NCBI GenBank assembly: GCA_019775845.1
Contig: JADQAV010000015.1
Span: forward strand, 1-64,000
From: Myrmaecium sp. VS I D KN 1
Taxonomy: Eukaryota; Ascomycota; Dothideomycetes; Valsariales; Valsariaceae
Length of the DNA stretch: 64,000 nucleotides
Direction: 5' to 3'
The position numbers and the translations under genes are program-made. Positions 50,090 through 63,100 of this stretch are shown here, one piece after another. The notes beneath the pieces are model-generated. The model saw only the letters and a list, made by a program, of their open reading frames with translations, did not search any database and had not been told where the DNA came from. Position 1 is the stretch's first letter, and every line of letters begins with the position of its first letter.

Positions 50090-50540
50090 ATTAGACCTAA
50101 GGTATTATAATATAGTTATAATGGATTAAAGCTACTAGATAAAGATATTATAAGATAGTTATAATATACTAGAAACTAAGGTAATAAACTAGCTAATCTA
50201 GAATTAGGCTAGGCCTAGAGTTATATACTTTAAAATTAACTAAGCTAGACTTGAATAAAATTAATTAAGGCCTAGACTTAGGCCTTAAACTAGCTAACTA
50301 GCTCTACCTAGTTTAGTTTAAATTAATAAAAAACTCTATAAAAAACTAGAAGTCTAGTACCTATATTAGGAGCTCGGTATTACTATAATAAGGTCTATAA
50401 ATAAGGCCTACCTATCTATATCTAGAAAAACTATCTAAGTAATCTAGATAACTACTAGGATAATAAAATAGACTAAGGCTAATTTATTACCTATAAATAC
50501 TCCTTTAAAATCTTTTATAACTCCTTATATACTTAGTTAT
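50090..50540 (-). mobile_element. Family A LTR inside repeat Y
   Basis: Minus-orientation LTR copy sharing GCCTACCTATCTATATCTAG and flanking blocks with the other family A LTRs; it sits between a plus and a minus copy of repeat Y. Old and broken. Confidence 0.6.
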
Positions 50541-50542
50541 AA

Positions 50543-50611
50543 TAACGCCTTACTACCTTACTACCTTACAGCCTCGCTGCTATACTACCTTATAACTATA
50601 CGCAGCCTAAT
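50543..50611 (-). repeat. Repeat Y, short third copy
   Basis: Inverted match to the outer end of 49931-50081 (GCTGCTATACTACC...CGCAGCCTAA). With the left copy it frames the LTR at 50090-50540. Confidence 0.55.
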
Positions 50612-50815
50612 ATAAACTCTATTCCCTTTTAAATAGGCGACTGAATTAATAAAATCTGGAATATATAAACTAGATATAAGGTTTTTATATAAGATTCTAG
50701 AGCCTGAATCACTTAATTAAATCTAACTTTATTAAATATACTACACTGTATTATTAGTAAGCTTAATCCTATAAGTTTATTCTAACTCTTTCTAAATAGG
50801 AAAGAATCTACTAAT
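50612..50815. repeat. RIP-degraded DNA between repeat Y and the Ty3/Gypsy LTR array
   Basis: AT-rich, CpA/TpG-poor; nothing recognisable. Confidence 0.4.
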
Positions 50816-51428
50816 TATTAGAAACTACCCTAGCCAGCAGCCTCAGGCGGCACCAGAGTATTAAGTAGCGCTAAGTAGTACTAAGCAGCTAACTAGGCCG
50901 TTATAGGCTAGATAGCGCTAAAAAATAATAGACTAGTACTTATATTAATACTAAGGGTAATAATAAATAGTATTAATAGCTAGGCGGCGGAGTTCTAGCT
51001 ACTAAAAGGAATAAAGGAATTTTCTTATTAGAAACTACTCTAGCTAGCAGCCTTAGGTAGTATTAGGTAGCGCTAAGTAGCGCTAAGCGCCTATCTAGAC
51101 TTATATAGGCTAGATAGTACTAAAGAACGGTAGACTAGTACTTATACTAATATTAAAGGTAATAATTATACTATTAATAGCTAATTAAAGGAGTTCAGGT
51201 AGTTAGAAGGAATAAAAGAGTTTTTTATTATTTAGGGATAAGCTAAAGTTAGTAGTAAGACTTTAATAATTTATTATATCTAATATTAGATACTCTTTCC
51301 ATATATCTTTAAGACTTTATATAAATTTTAATATTTAAATCGTTCCTTATAGACTTAATAGAGGTGAATAAGTATAATTAATATAGAATTACTATTATCT
51401 ACTCCTCTAAATATATTAATATTTAACG
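50816..51428 (+). mobile_element. Ty3/Gypsy LTR with a partial tandem copy, family B
   Basis: 51026-51428 is a ~403-bp LTR matching 58104-58515. 50816-51025 is a second copy of its 5' ~200 bp placed directly in front. Shared text includes GCTAGATAG and AGACTAGTACTTATA. It forms the upstream end of the Gypsy fossil described next. Confidence 0.7.
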
Positions 51429-52239
51429 ATGTAGAAGTTAATATAATAAAGCTATTACTACTACTTTAACTATCTTAAATATTTTAATAGTCTTAACTAC
51501 TATAACTACCTTATAATAGGATAAAAAGGATCTAATTATAACTATCCTCTTTTATTAGTAGATAGAGTTAGGAGAAGAGATATTAATAAAAGAAATAGCT
51601 TAATTTAACCTAAATTAGCTTCGAAAGATTAAGAGAAAGTACTATAATAGTCTTATTTATCTAAATCTGAACCTCTATATATATTTAAAGGGAAGAAGTA
51701 AACTAATTATAACTATTAGGTTTATAATTATAAGAGATATTATATTTATTCACTAGTAGACTTCTGAACCGAATAATAGAAAATAGACTTTAGAGTATAT
51801 TATTTAGTAGAGGTATAAAGGATATAATAAAAGATATAAATAGATTTTTTAAAAAAAAGAGTGAAATCTTATCTAAGAACTTATATAAGAGGACTTAAAG
51901 GCCTATATATTAACTAATATAGGTTTAGTAGCCGAGAGAAAGTAAGAAATAATAAATTAGTTTAAGAGAGCTACCTAAAAATTTAAATAAATACTATTTA
52001 AACTCTTAGGGTATATATAGCTATTATAGAATAAGATTAAGCGAAGATCTAAAAAGCGGATAATCTTTAAATTTATAAGTACCTTAAACCTAGCTATCAG
52101 AGAGTAGATATAAACTATTAACTATAATATTCTCTAAATATTACTAATAATAAAGAAGAAGACTAATAAACTTTAAAGAATTATAGAACTAATAGGACCG
52201 CCGAAGTTTAATAGATTTAAAAGGAAGAGAGGTAATTAT

Positions 52240-52711
52240 TAAAACTAAGGGCATTATAATATAGTTATAATATATTAAAACTACTAAATAAAGGCATTAT
52301 AAGATACCTATAATACTAGGAACTAAGGTAAAGAACTAGCTGATTAGGAATTAAGCAGGGCCCAGAATTAGATAATTTAGAATTAACTAAAGCCTAGACT
52401 TAGATAATTTAGAATTAACTAAGGCCCAGACTTAGGCCTAGAACTGGCTGACTGGTTCCACTAAGTTAATTTTAAATTAATAAGAAACTCTATAAAAAAC
52501 TAGAAGCCTAGCTTCTATATTAGGGGCTCGGTATTACCGCAGGGAAGGTCTATAAATAAGGCCTGCCTATCTATATCTGGAAAACTATCTAGGTAATCCA
52601 GATAACTACTAGGATAATAAAATAGACTAGAGCTGATTTATTACCTGTAAATACTCCTCTAAAATCTTTTATAACTCCTTATATGCTTAGTTAGCTCTAT
52701 CCTGTTTAATA
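52240..52711 (-). mobile_element. Solo family A LTR inserted in the Gypsy fossil
   Basis: About 472 bp. Comparison with the uninterrupted stretch near 59460 in the second Gypsy copy shows both edges of the insertion. It reads in minus orientation, ending CTCTATCCTGTTTAATA. It must be younger than the Gypsy copy it splits. Confidence 0.75.
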
Positions 52712-53287
52712 ATAATAAACTATATAAAGAGGATAAGATAAATAAAAGAGAGCTAAAAAAAGCCTAAATAAAATTAAAAGAAAGATTAGTAATCCCTAAG
52801 AGACTTTATTAAAATTAAATATTATAGTAATAATAAAATAGATTACCTTTTAAAGATCTATCTTAAGAAGAAGACTTATAAAGAGCCGAAAAAAAATAAA
52901 GTATATAAAGAATAGATTCTTACTTTATTACCTATATTAATCTCTAAGAATTACTGAAAAGGATTAATAAACTAAGATATCTTATTAAGGGAGTAGTAAC
53001 TAAATTAGTTTAACTTAGATAAAGGTTTAAGAAGATAATAGGTCCTTCCTTAATATTATTTTACTAATATTAGTAAAATAACTGGACCTAAAGGTTAAAC
53101 TAGTAATAGGCTTAGAAGTAAAGTAGGTAGTTAGTATATTATTATCTATTTGTAATAAAATAGAAGTAAAGCTTACCTTAAAGAACTATAAGGGCTATAA
53201 ACTTATATAGGAAGTCCTATTCATTATTATAGAGAGTTAAGCTTATAATATAATCCTAGAGATACTATAGATTAAGGGAACTGCTAT

Positions 53288-53640
53288 TCGGACAAACCCC
53301 TATTTACTCCTTATATAACTCCTCTTCTAATTAGCTAGGAGCAGGCGGTATAGCCTAGTAATATACTTTTTTTTCTTAATACCCGGTATTACGCCTGCGA
53401 GGGGGGCTGCGAGGGGGCTTATAAGGGGGCTTTACTAGGGCCTGCGAGGCGTCTATCTAGTATCCTTTCCGATACTTATAAATAGCGCTATTAGAGCCCG
53501 TAAGAAGCCCTGTATAAGGGCCTATATAATACTATTATATAGGCTATAATAATAGCCTGTATATATAAGGGCTTACGTACGCGTAAGCCTGCCTAAGGGC
53601 CGAGTACCTACTTAGTACTATCTAATATTTATAAAGCTTT
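53288..53640. mobile_element. Z-type element fragment inside the Gypsy fossil
   Basis: Shares GCGGTATAGC, TAGTAATATA and the CTGCGAGGG/CTTATAAGGGG short-repeat style with the Z element at 54521-55178. It replaces the stretch where the Gypsy RT would lie. Ends are approximate. Confidence 0.5.
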
Positions 53641-53994
53641 TGAAAGGCTAATTTAATACTATAGAGATAGAGTTCCTAGAATATATTATATCCTTAGGGG
53701 GGGATAAAAATAGACCTAGAAAGGCTTAATATAGTTATAAAGTAACTAGAGCTAAGAACTATAGAAATATAAGAATATTTATTAGATTTATAAACTATTA
53801 TAGATAATTTATTAAAGGATTCTTAAAAATAGCTATACTACTAATTAGATTAACCTAAAAAGGGCTAGATAATATTAAGGAGGCTATAAATAGAGAAAAG
53901 AAGAATTAATAACTATAAATACTAGTCTAGAAGGTAGGAAAGCCTTTTAAATTAGAGGATACTTTTATAAAAGTACTAATCTTTAGCTATAGTT

Positions 53995-56655
53995 AGCTCG
54001 GGGTTCTTTTAGTAGAGCCCGGATCTTTTCCGATTTTTTCCAGATTTTTTCCAATATTTTATTTATTTTTTTTGAATTTCTTTTATTAATTTATTTTATT
54101 TAAATCTTTATTTTAGCGTTATTTCTATAGATATTAGACTTTAATAAATTATAGTTATTATTTTATTATTCTATTATTATATATATATAATTCTTATTTT
54201 AAAAAGGTATTTTTAGTATTAATATCTAAGCGAGGTAGGCTAAGGGGGATTAAAAAAAACCTCTTATTCTAAATAAATTAATAATAAATACTATACTTCT
54301 AGGGCAGTAATAGAAAATTAATATATTAGAAATTAATATTATCTAGTATTTATAGTCTAACTTTTAAAAAATTTAACCGTAGTATACTAGAGTTCTTAAA
54401 TTTTTAATATATTTAATCCTTAGATTTTAAGTAAGAAGGGGGGAAACTTTAGACCCTGAAATTCTAAGTAAGAGGCGGGGAAACCCCCAGATTTTAATTC
54501 TAAAGAATTAATAATAAATAGGAAATTACTAAATATATAACCTATAATTACTTAGTATATAACCCCTAATTACTTAATATATAACCCCCCCTTCCGATTA
54601 GTTAGAAGTAAGCGGTATAGCTTAGTAATATATAATTTTCACTCTATATTATACCTATACTAAATACCTATAAGGGCCTGCGAGGGCCTGTAAGGGCCTG
54701 CAAGGCCTATAAGGAAGTATATTAGGGGACGCTATAAGCGCTAGTACTAGAGCTTATAAGGGGCCTATAAGGGGATCTATAAGGGAGGTTACGAGGGAGG
54801 TTACGAAGGAGGTTATAAGGGAAGTTACGAGGGAGGTTACGCGGGAGGTTATAAGGGAGGTTACGAGGCCGGCGTAAGGGCCTACCGGTATACTTACGTA
54901 CTTAAGGAGATACTTATTTATATACTTAAGGGAATACCTACCTACGTACTTAAGAAGATACTTACCTATATACTTACCTATATACCTACCTACCTAAGCA
55001 GCTACTTAAGGGCCTGCGCGAGGGCCTATATAAGAGTTTTTAACTAATTAGAAGGGGCGCTAAGGAGGGGGTTATATACTAAGTAATTAGGAGTTATATA
55101 CTAAGTAATTAGGGGTTATATACTAAGTAATTATAGGTTATATACTAAGTAATTATAGGTTATATACTTAGTAATTTCTAATAAATAACCTACTTAAGGA
55201 GTAGTTATATAAATCTAGTATATCTTAATTTATTTAATCTAGTACCTATATTCTAATTTTAAAGGAATTTAATCGCGGCTCGCGGCGCTTTAAATTTATT
55301 AAATTTCTATAAGTTTTATCTCTAGATTTTAAGCGAGGGAGGGGAAAACCCTAGTTTTAAAACTAAATAGATTAATTAAAAGGTCTATACTTATAATATA
55401 GACTTTATATTTTAGAATAAGGGTTAAGGTACTTTAAGTATTTTTTAAAAATTTTAATATCTAGTAAATAAAAGATTAGACGTTTTTTTATTAATAATCT
55501 TATCTTTTATAAGATTTCTATAGTTAAGATAGGTTACTATTACTAATAACAGCACCGTTCTCTTTAACTAAGATAGAAATAGAGGGAGATAATCCTAAGT
55601 AGGGTTTAATCTTCTAATTTATAAATTAAAGGTAAGGGGGGAAGAAAACGAGTAATAAGAAGTTAACCTAAGGAAGGTCTAAGGGTATAAAGGTAAGAAC
55701 GAAGCCGAGTAAATCCTTAAGAAGAACTTAAGGGGGAAGAACTAGAATTATTCGAACTTAGAATCTAAAACTATAAGAGTAAAAGAGGTTTATATATATT
55801 TAGGAAGAGAGTAATATAGTATAAGGCTTTATTAGAGTACTACTTAATTCTATAGGTCTTAAACTAAGGTTTCTAATAAAGTATTAAATAAGTACGGGTT
55901 TAAGGTAACGCAGTAGCGATATATCCTAATAAAGGCGGGTTTATAAAGTATAATCTTAGGTAATAGCGGGGCGGCGGCGATATAGTAAGAAGTAAGATTA
56001 TAAGTATATCGCGTAGTAATAATATTACTAAATAGCGGCGATATCGCTAGGCGGTAGTAAGAGTTAGATAATAAGCTTATATACTAAGTAAGAGCTAGGA
56101 TATATATTAGGTAATACCTACGGCTTAGGGACTTAGGCGATTTTCGGATTTTAGGAGGTCCTCAGAAGTTTTATAATAGTTACTTTCTAAAAAACTTAGA
56201 AAAAATAACTAACTATTTAAATAAATTAATTATAAATTAAAAAAAAGTATTAATAATATTTATTAGTATTTATATAGCCTATAGAAGTTAGAAAAGCTCG
56301 GTATTTACTAGTATTTAATTTAAAAAATTAAAAAAGTTTTTTTTTCTAAGAAAGAAAATATTCTAGAAAAATCTAGAAAAATCTAGAAAGATTTAGGAAA
56401 ATACCTAGAAGGCTAGGCTATACTAATCTAACCTCTTTAAATTATAATTAATTCGAATTTCTAGAATTTTTAAGGCAGGAAAATAAGCTCCTATAAATAA
56501 ATTTTTTTTAGAATTTTCGGGTTTTTTATAGGTTCTAAGGCTCGGTTTTAGTTAGTTTTAGGTTAATAGAGCCTCTAGGTTTTTAGCTCGGTTTTTTTTT
56601 TAGTTAGCTAGACCCCTGTTTAGTTAGCTTTCGGAACCTAATAAGCTATCCTAAG
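53995..56655. mobile_element. hAT-type non-autonomous element (split by the Z element)
   Basis: Its right end (about 56500-56655: CGGGTTTTTTATAGG, TTTTAGCTCGG, TTAGTTAGC) is the inverted counterpart of the left end of the hAT element at 60198. C/G-runs such as GGTTCGGG and CTCGGGTT near the ends are typical of fungal hAT termini. No transposase was seen. It interrupts the Gypsy fossil, whose integrase part resumes after 56840, and is itself interrupted at 54521-55178. Confidence 0.5.
54521..55178. mobile_element. Element Z: MULE-like, TIRs built of 22-bp tandem repeats
   Basis: 658 bp, flanked by the perfect 9-bp repeat TAATAAATA (54512-54520 and 55179-55187). The arms are inverted repeats made of tandem ~22-bp units, GTTATATACTAAGTAATTAGGG: five on the right (55071-55178) and three on the left (54521-54586). 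The interior has ACGAGGGAGGTT/ATAAGGGAGGTT and TACTTACCTATA short repeats. The 9-bp target duplication suggests the Mutator superfamily. AT-rich flanks weaken the TSD evidence somewhat. Confidence 0.68.
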
Positions 56656-56661
56656 TATTAT

Positions 56662-56828
56662 AAGGCTATAACGCTAAGGCCCTGCTACTTACGTAATAAC
56701 CCCTCTAAAAAAAGGTAATCTAATTTAGTAACTATGCTAGTATCGCCGCAGGGACTCGTATATTAATACCTCGCTGCCTTACTGCTTCGTTACCTGCTAT
56801 ACCTGCCTTACAGCTATACGCAGCCTAA
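56662..56828 (-). repeat. Repeat Y, right copy
   Basis: Inverted ~165-bp match to 49931-50081 (GCTAAGGCCCTGCTACTTAC ... CGCAGCCTAAT). It lies between the hAT-type element and the resumed Gypsy integrase region. Confidence 0.65.
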
Positions 56829-56839
56829 TAAAGGCTTAT

Positions 56840-58103
56840 AAAAATAGCTAAGTGTATTAAAAGTAAATTAATATAAGATATTAAATAATATAGTAGAAGA
56901 TCTTTAAATAGTATTAAATATCAAAATATATATATATTCTTTAATAGTAGGAACTAGCCTTAGAACCTTAAAAAGAGTTAAAAGAAGCTAAAGGAGGCTA
57001 AATAAGGTTAATAGACTTTATTTTCTTTAAAAAAATAAAAGAATCCTTAGAAAAGCTTATAATAACCTATTAGGAGGATACTTTAGATATATAAGAATAC
57101 TTAAAAAGGCTAAGCGGATTATAACCTAGAACAGAATAAATAAAGAGGTAAAGTAGTATATCTAGGACTACTAAATCTATACTATATTAAAGGCTAGGAG
57201 ATATAAACTATATAGCCTATTATAACTACTAGAGGTATTAAAGAGACTATAATAATATATTATAATAGACTTTATTATAGATCTACTACCTTTAAAGATA
57301 ATAAGAATAGTATATTAATATAATTATTTTTACTAAGATAGCTTATTATATCCTATCCTAGAAGAAGCTAAATATAATAGAACTTATAGAGTCTATATAA
57401 GAGAGGTAATTAGGCTTTATAGTATTATAGAGATAACCCTCTTAGAAAAAGGCCCTCTTATAGAATTAGCTTACTAGAAGACTTTTAAAAAGGCCCTATA
57501 ATTAAGAGGGATACTCTTATTAGCGTACTACTTATAGATAGATAACTAAATAGAAAGGTAGAATTAGACCTCTATATAGTATTAAAGAAGCTTCTATAAT
57601 CTAGAATAAGATAATCAGGTATTATAGTTACTAATAATAGAGTATATATATAATAATAGTATCTATATAGCCACTAGGTTTATATCCTTCTAATCTAACT
57701 AAGAATATTACTTAAGAGGGTATAAGCTCTAGGAAATAGACCAATTTAATATAAAAAGCCTATATACGGCTAAGTCAGCTAGAAAGGTAATTAAGTTATA
57801 TAAATAACTTAGAAAGAACCTAGAGAAAGTCTAATAAGACTAGGAGTTAATAATAAATAAGAAAAGAATTTATAAGGAATACTAGATAAGGGATCAAGTA
57901 TTAGTATTTACTAGATATATTAACTCCTCTTATCTAAAGAAGAAACTAGACTATAAATACTATAGCCTAGAAATAATCTAAAAAAGAATAAATTAATAAG
58001 CTTATAAAGTATACTTATTAAGCTATAAAGTATCTATCTAATCTTTTATATATTACTATTAGAATTATAGGCCTAGAAGATGTTACTAAGATCCCTAGAT
58101 TAA
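56840..58103 (+). mobile_element. Ty3/Gypsy fossil, integrase region
   Basis: Plus-strand text resembles the Gypsy integrase zinc-binding region (about 57050-57200), core (57260-57700) and C-terminal part up to the polypurine side of the LTR at 58104. Broken, RIP-saturated. It appears to continue the fossil left at 53990 across the hAT/Y/Z insertions. Confidence 0.7.
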
Positions 58104-58515
58104 TATTAGAAACCACCCTAGCTAGTAGCCTAAGGAGGTACTAGATAGCCTCAGGTAGTACTAAGTAGTACTAAGCGGCCCTCTGGGCCGATATAGGCTA
58201 GATAGCGCTAAAGAATAGTAGACTAGGACTTATACTAATACTAAGGGTAATAATAATAGTATTAATAGCCGGACGGAGGAGGACTAGCTACTAAGAGATA
58301 TAAAAGAGTTTTCTACTATTTAAGGAAGAGCTAAAGGTAGTATTAGATCTTTAGCGATTCGTCTTATTTTATATTAGATACTTTTTCCTTATATCTTTAA
58401 GACCTTATATAAACCTTAATAATTGAATCACTCTTATAAACTTAATAGAGGGGAATAAGTATACCTAATATAGGATTACTATTATCTACTCCTCCTAATA
58501 TATTAATACTTAATA
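58104..58515 (+). mobile_element. Ty3/Gypsy LTR, family B
   Basis: About 412 bp, homologous to 51026-51428. It follows the integrase region directly and precedes another Gag-like interior, so it is shared by two tandem elements. Confidence 0.72.
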
Positions 58516-60190
58516 ATATAAAAGCTAATATAGAAGAGCTACTATTATTATTATAACTATTATAACTACCTTAGATATCTTAATAACCTTAATAACCTTA
58601 ACTACCTTAACTATATAATAATCAGATCGAAGGGGTCTAACTATAACTAGCTAATAAGTTAGAGGATATTTTATAAAGATAATAATAGTTAGATACCTAG
58701 ATTACTAAATTAAGGGTATAAAAGAAAGTAAAGAATATAAAAAGGAGTTAATAAAGCTTACCCTCCTATATTAGAGGATAGAGGTAGGTAAAGAGATATT
58801 ACTAAAAGAAATAGCTTAATTAGACCTAAATAGGCTTAGAAAGATAAGGAAAAGTTAAAACGCTATAATAATCCTATCTATTTAAACCTAAACCTCTATA
58901 TATATTTAAAGGAAAGAATTAAGCTAACTATAACTATTAGGTTTATAATTACGAGGGATACTATATCTACTTACTAATAGATTTTATAACTAAATAATAG
59001 AAAGTAGACTTTAGAATATACTATCTAGTAGAGGTATAAAGGATGCGATAGGAAATCTAAGTAGACTTAAAAAAAAAGCGAAATCTTATCTAGGAACTTA
59101 TATAGGAAGACCTAAAGGCCTATATACTAGCTAGTATAGGCTTAATAGCCGAGTAAAAGTAGAAAATAATAGATTAGCTTAAAAGAGCTACTTAAAGGGC
59201 TATATAAATACTATCTAAGCTCTTAGATTATATACGACTACTATAAGATAAGATTAAACCAAGATTAGAAGAAAGAATAATCTTTAAGTTTATAAGTATA
59301 TTAAACCTAGCTATTAAGAAGAAGATATAAACTATTAATTATAATATCCTTTAAATACTACTAATAATAAAGGAGAAAGCTAACTAGCTTTAAAGAATAA
59401 TAAAACTAACTAGACTATTAAAGTTTAATAGATTTAAGCGAAAGAGAGACGATAAGTTATATAAAAAGAGTAAATTAAGTAAAAAAAAGTTAAAAAGAGC
59501 TAAAAAGAGCTAAACTAGATTAAAAAAGGGATTAGTAATCTCTAAAAGACTTTACTAAAGTTAAATATTATACCTATAGTAAGATAGGCTATCTCTTAAG
59601 GACCTATCTTAAGAAGAAGACCTATAAAGAGTCGAAAAAAGATAAAGGGTATAAAGAATAGATTCTTACCTTATTATCTATATTAATCTTTAAGAATTAC
59701 GCAGAAAGACTAATAAACTAGAATATCCTATTAGAGGAGTAGTAATTAAACTACTTACTTTAATAGCTTAAATTAGATTAACCTAGATAGAAGTATTAGT
59801 AAATAATAGTTCTTTTCTTAATATTATTATACTAATACTAGTAAAATAGCTGGATCTAAAGGTTAAACCTATTATAAGCTTAGAAGTAAAGTAAATAACT
59901 AGTATACTATTATCTATCTATAGATAAATAGAAGTAAAGCTTACCTTAAAAGACTATAAAGGCTGTAAACTTATATAAAAGGTCCTATTTATTATTATAG
60001 AGAGTTAAGCTTATAATATAATCCTAGGAATACTATAGATTAAGAAAATTAATCTAAGGATCGATTATAAGAGGAAGACTATCTAATTCTTACTAAGATA
60101 GGTTAATAAGCGCCTATATAAGAAGATTTTAATAGTTAGCAGGAAGAGATTCGCTAAAATATTAAAGAATAGAGATATAGATATCTAGGG
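58516..60190 (+). mobile_element. Second Ty3/Gypsy interior (Gag-protease), tandem copy
   Basis: Aligns with 51429-53285 without the solo LTR. The zinc-knuckle-like stretch is near 59555-59615 and the retropepsin-like stretch near 59790-59860. It ends where the hAT element begins. Old and broken. Confidence 0.7.
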
Positions 60191-60197
60191 TAGCCTA

Positions 60198-63100
60198 TTT
60201 AGTTCCGAGTACTAGCTAAGTAGGGTCCCTACTAACTAAAAAAAAACCCGAGCTAAAAATCAGGGGCCTCTACTAACCCGAAACCAGCTAAACCCGAACC
60301 TTAAAACCTATAAAAAACCCGAAAAACCTAAAAATTCTATTTATAGTAAATTATTTTCCCGCGTATACATTTATATATAAACTAGAATAACTCTTAGACT
60401 CAGAACTTAGAATCTTACTCTATTAAATCAGCTAGCTATACTATCTAGTATTACTTCTATTTTTTACCCTTCTTAGTCTTACTTAGGGTCTTAGTCTTAC
60501 TACCCCGGGATAGCTTTACTATAGGGCCTACTTTTAGGGTTTTTAATAAACTTAGGGCTATCTCTTATTTAGATAGTCCGAGAGTTATAATTATTAGTAT
60601 ATTATCCTAATATTCTAATCCGGATTAATTTAAATAACTTATATTACTTTATTACTCTAGTATACTTATTAAAAATAGTAATAACTATTATAGCTATAAA
60701 ATACTCTATTTTACTAAAAGCTAGAGTACGAGTATTAAACTAACCCCGGGCTAGTAATATATTAGTAGACTATTATATGTATTATAAAAATAGGAAGAAC
60801 TATACTATATAATAAGTTAAGTATAAAGGCCTCTACTATAAGCTTAAGGATATTAAGAGCCTCTTTTATAATAAGTTTTTCCTTAAGCTAGTTCCTGCTA
60901 GTCTCGCTAATTAAATTAAGTATTATAGTTTAAAGAACTATTTTTTCGGCTAGATATTCTAGTAAGGATAATAATTAGTTTATACCTATTTATAGTATAT
61001 TAAATTACTTATTATAGTAAGGAGAGGGTTATACTTACTATCTATATTATCCTCCTCGGGGATAAACCTATAGGGATCCTCGATCTTAGTAGGCCCCTCG
61101 CGACTAAATATAGATTTCGCCGGATCTTTATAAAGATCCTCTAAAGGGTCTATTAGAGTCTTATAACCTTATATAAGAACCTTATATATAGTTATTATAC
61201 GGTGCGTCTAGTTCTTATATAGTAGCGGGTCCTTATTTAATAGTAGGTCTTTATACGGTTACGGGTCCTTATATAGTAGAGGGATCTTATAGGGCGGTTA
61301 GTTCTATAATAGTTAGTTAGTATCTAATAATCTTATATAAAAGTAAGGTATATCTTAATTTTTAATCTTACTAAGGCCCTTTATAGATTAGCCTTTAGCG
61401 TCTCTACCAGTATCTTAATATATAAGTAAGTAGAAGTTAGTAAGGGGGGTAAAATACTAGAAATATATTATTAGTCCCTTACGCAGCTCGTAGCTAGTCT
61501 AAATACGAGTTCTTTTATTCCTCTATAGATATACTATTATAGAATATTAATAAGTAAGTATTCCTAGCTAGACGTAAATATAAATATTTATATACTTATG
61601 AGGAAAAAAAGCGTAACCTTATAAAGTTATAAATAATATAGTAGTTAATAGCTAGCTAGTATATTATAATATATAATAGGAAATTTTAATATAACTAATA
61701 GCGTATACGCGCTTACGTAATTATATATATTTATTAATATATAGTACTAGGAATAATAATAATAATAAATATTACGCGTATGGCCCGTACGTGTAATCTA
61801 TATATATATAGTCTACCCCCTAATATATATAGGGTCTATGAGATATTAGTTACTACTAGAGCTAATAAAGACTATATTTCTCTACCGATAATATCGAAAG
61901 AAGAACTAATACCTCCTAAAAAGAAGGCCGCTATAGCTAAGAATTCTAAGGTAGGTATAATTTATTAACTAAAAGCCTACTTACTAAGCTAGTATTTACT
62001 CCTTAACCGGTGTAGACCTCTAACTTAAAAAAGCGAGCTAATAAGGATGCGACTATTACCCTATCTAAGAAGAAAAGGCCTAGCTCTAGCCCTACTACCC
62101 CTATATAATCTAATAATAAAACCCTAATACCCGCTAGTAAGGAGCCCAAAGAGCTCCTTATTAAGGAGGAAGTTATTATATATAATTATATCTACTAAAA
62201 AGATAGTAAAGTTAATTATAATCTATACCTTATTACAGATAAACGGCTAAAGGATAGATAGAATAAATTTAAGGAGAGTTATAATATAACTACTAAGTAG
62301 GGCGTATTAGCGTAGCTATGATATAAAAAAAGTAATTTTTATTATACTATCTCTAGTAAGTTATATTCGGAAGCTAGCTCTTGATATTTTTTACTTATAT
62401 TATAAAGGTAACTTAGAGGAATAGTTTACTAGATACTATAATAGCGAGGACTATAAAATAGGGTTTCTTACTTAACTATGGATAATACCTCGAATAATAA
62501 GATATTATATAACGCTCTGAATAGCCTAATATAGAAATATATAAGAGAAACCCGGTATTTAATAGTATAATAAGAGTATATTATATATTATATACTATTC
62601 AGTTATATATAAAAGTATTCCTGCGAGTCCTCTCTATCGACCTTATAACCGAATAGAGGCGTAATTAGGAGGAGGAATATAATAGTCTTCCTTATACTAT
62701 TATAGTTTTATATAAGATTATATATAGAAAGGTACGTAAGGGAAATATATAAGGTACTAAGTCTTAACTTTAATCTAGCTTTATAAACTCGCTATTTATA
62801 TATATTGCTTACTGGAATAGAAGAGGATATTTTTTAATCTTTAGGTAAAGTCTAAATATTAAAAGCGTACCCTTCTCCGCGATATTAAAATATAATAGTT
62901 ATTATTTATTTTAATATATATTAGATATTACCTCTTAAAGGATATTATTATAGAGTATATCTAGTCCCGGGATAATTCTAACTTATTAACTCTTCTATTA
63001 TTTAGTTTTAAGTAGAAGATTATCTAGTATATTATCTTCGTCCTCCGGCCCTTTAAAGAATAGACTTAGTATATAGGCGAGTACTAAGGAGTATTAGTTA

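Larger units (their letters stand above)
51429..53990 (+). mobile_element. Ty3/Gypsy fossil, 5' interior (Gag, protease, end of RT)
   Basis: Parts in order on the plus strand: a Gag region from about 51500, a CCHC-type zinc-knuckle-like stretch near 52830-52890, a retropepsin-like stretch near 53040-53110, and, after an inserted element, a stretch resembling the RT-RNase H junction of Ty3/Gypsy near 53740-53990. A matching copy of the first part is at 58516-60190. The element is broken many times over, RIP-saturated, and interrupted by a solo LTR (52240-52711) and a Z-type insertion (about 53288-53640). Confidence 0.72.

Noticed and set aside
54521-55178. CRISPR-like array from the regular 22-bp repeats
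   Set aside because: Units are directly adjacent without spacers, occur in inverted arms, and the DNA is fungal nuclear sequence.
53288-60190. Whole right-hand block as a cargo-carrying giant element (Starship-like)
   Set aside because: No captain-type tyrosine recombinase or cargo genes recognisable; the visible parts are ordinary Gypsy, hAT and MULE-type sequence.
61780-61968. 62-codon ORF in the right-hand AT-rich block, possible gene
   Set aside because: Located inside a RIP-degraded hAT element; only locally open and with no match to a host family.
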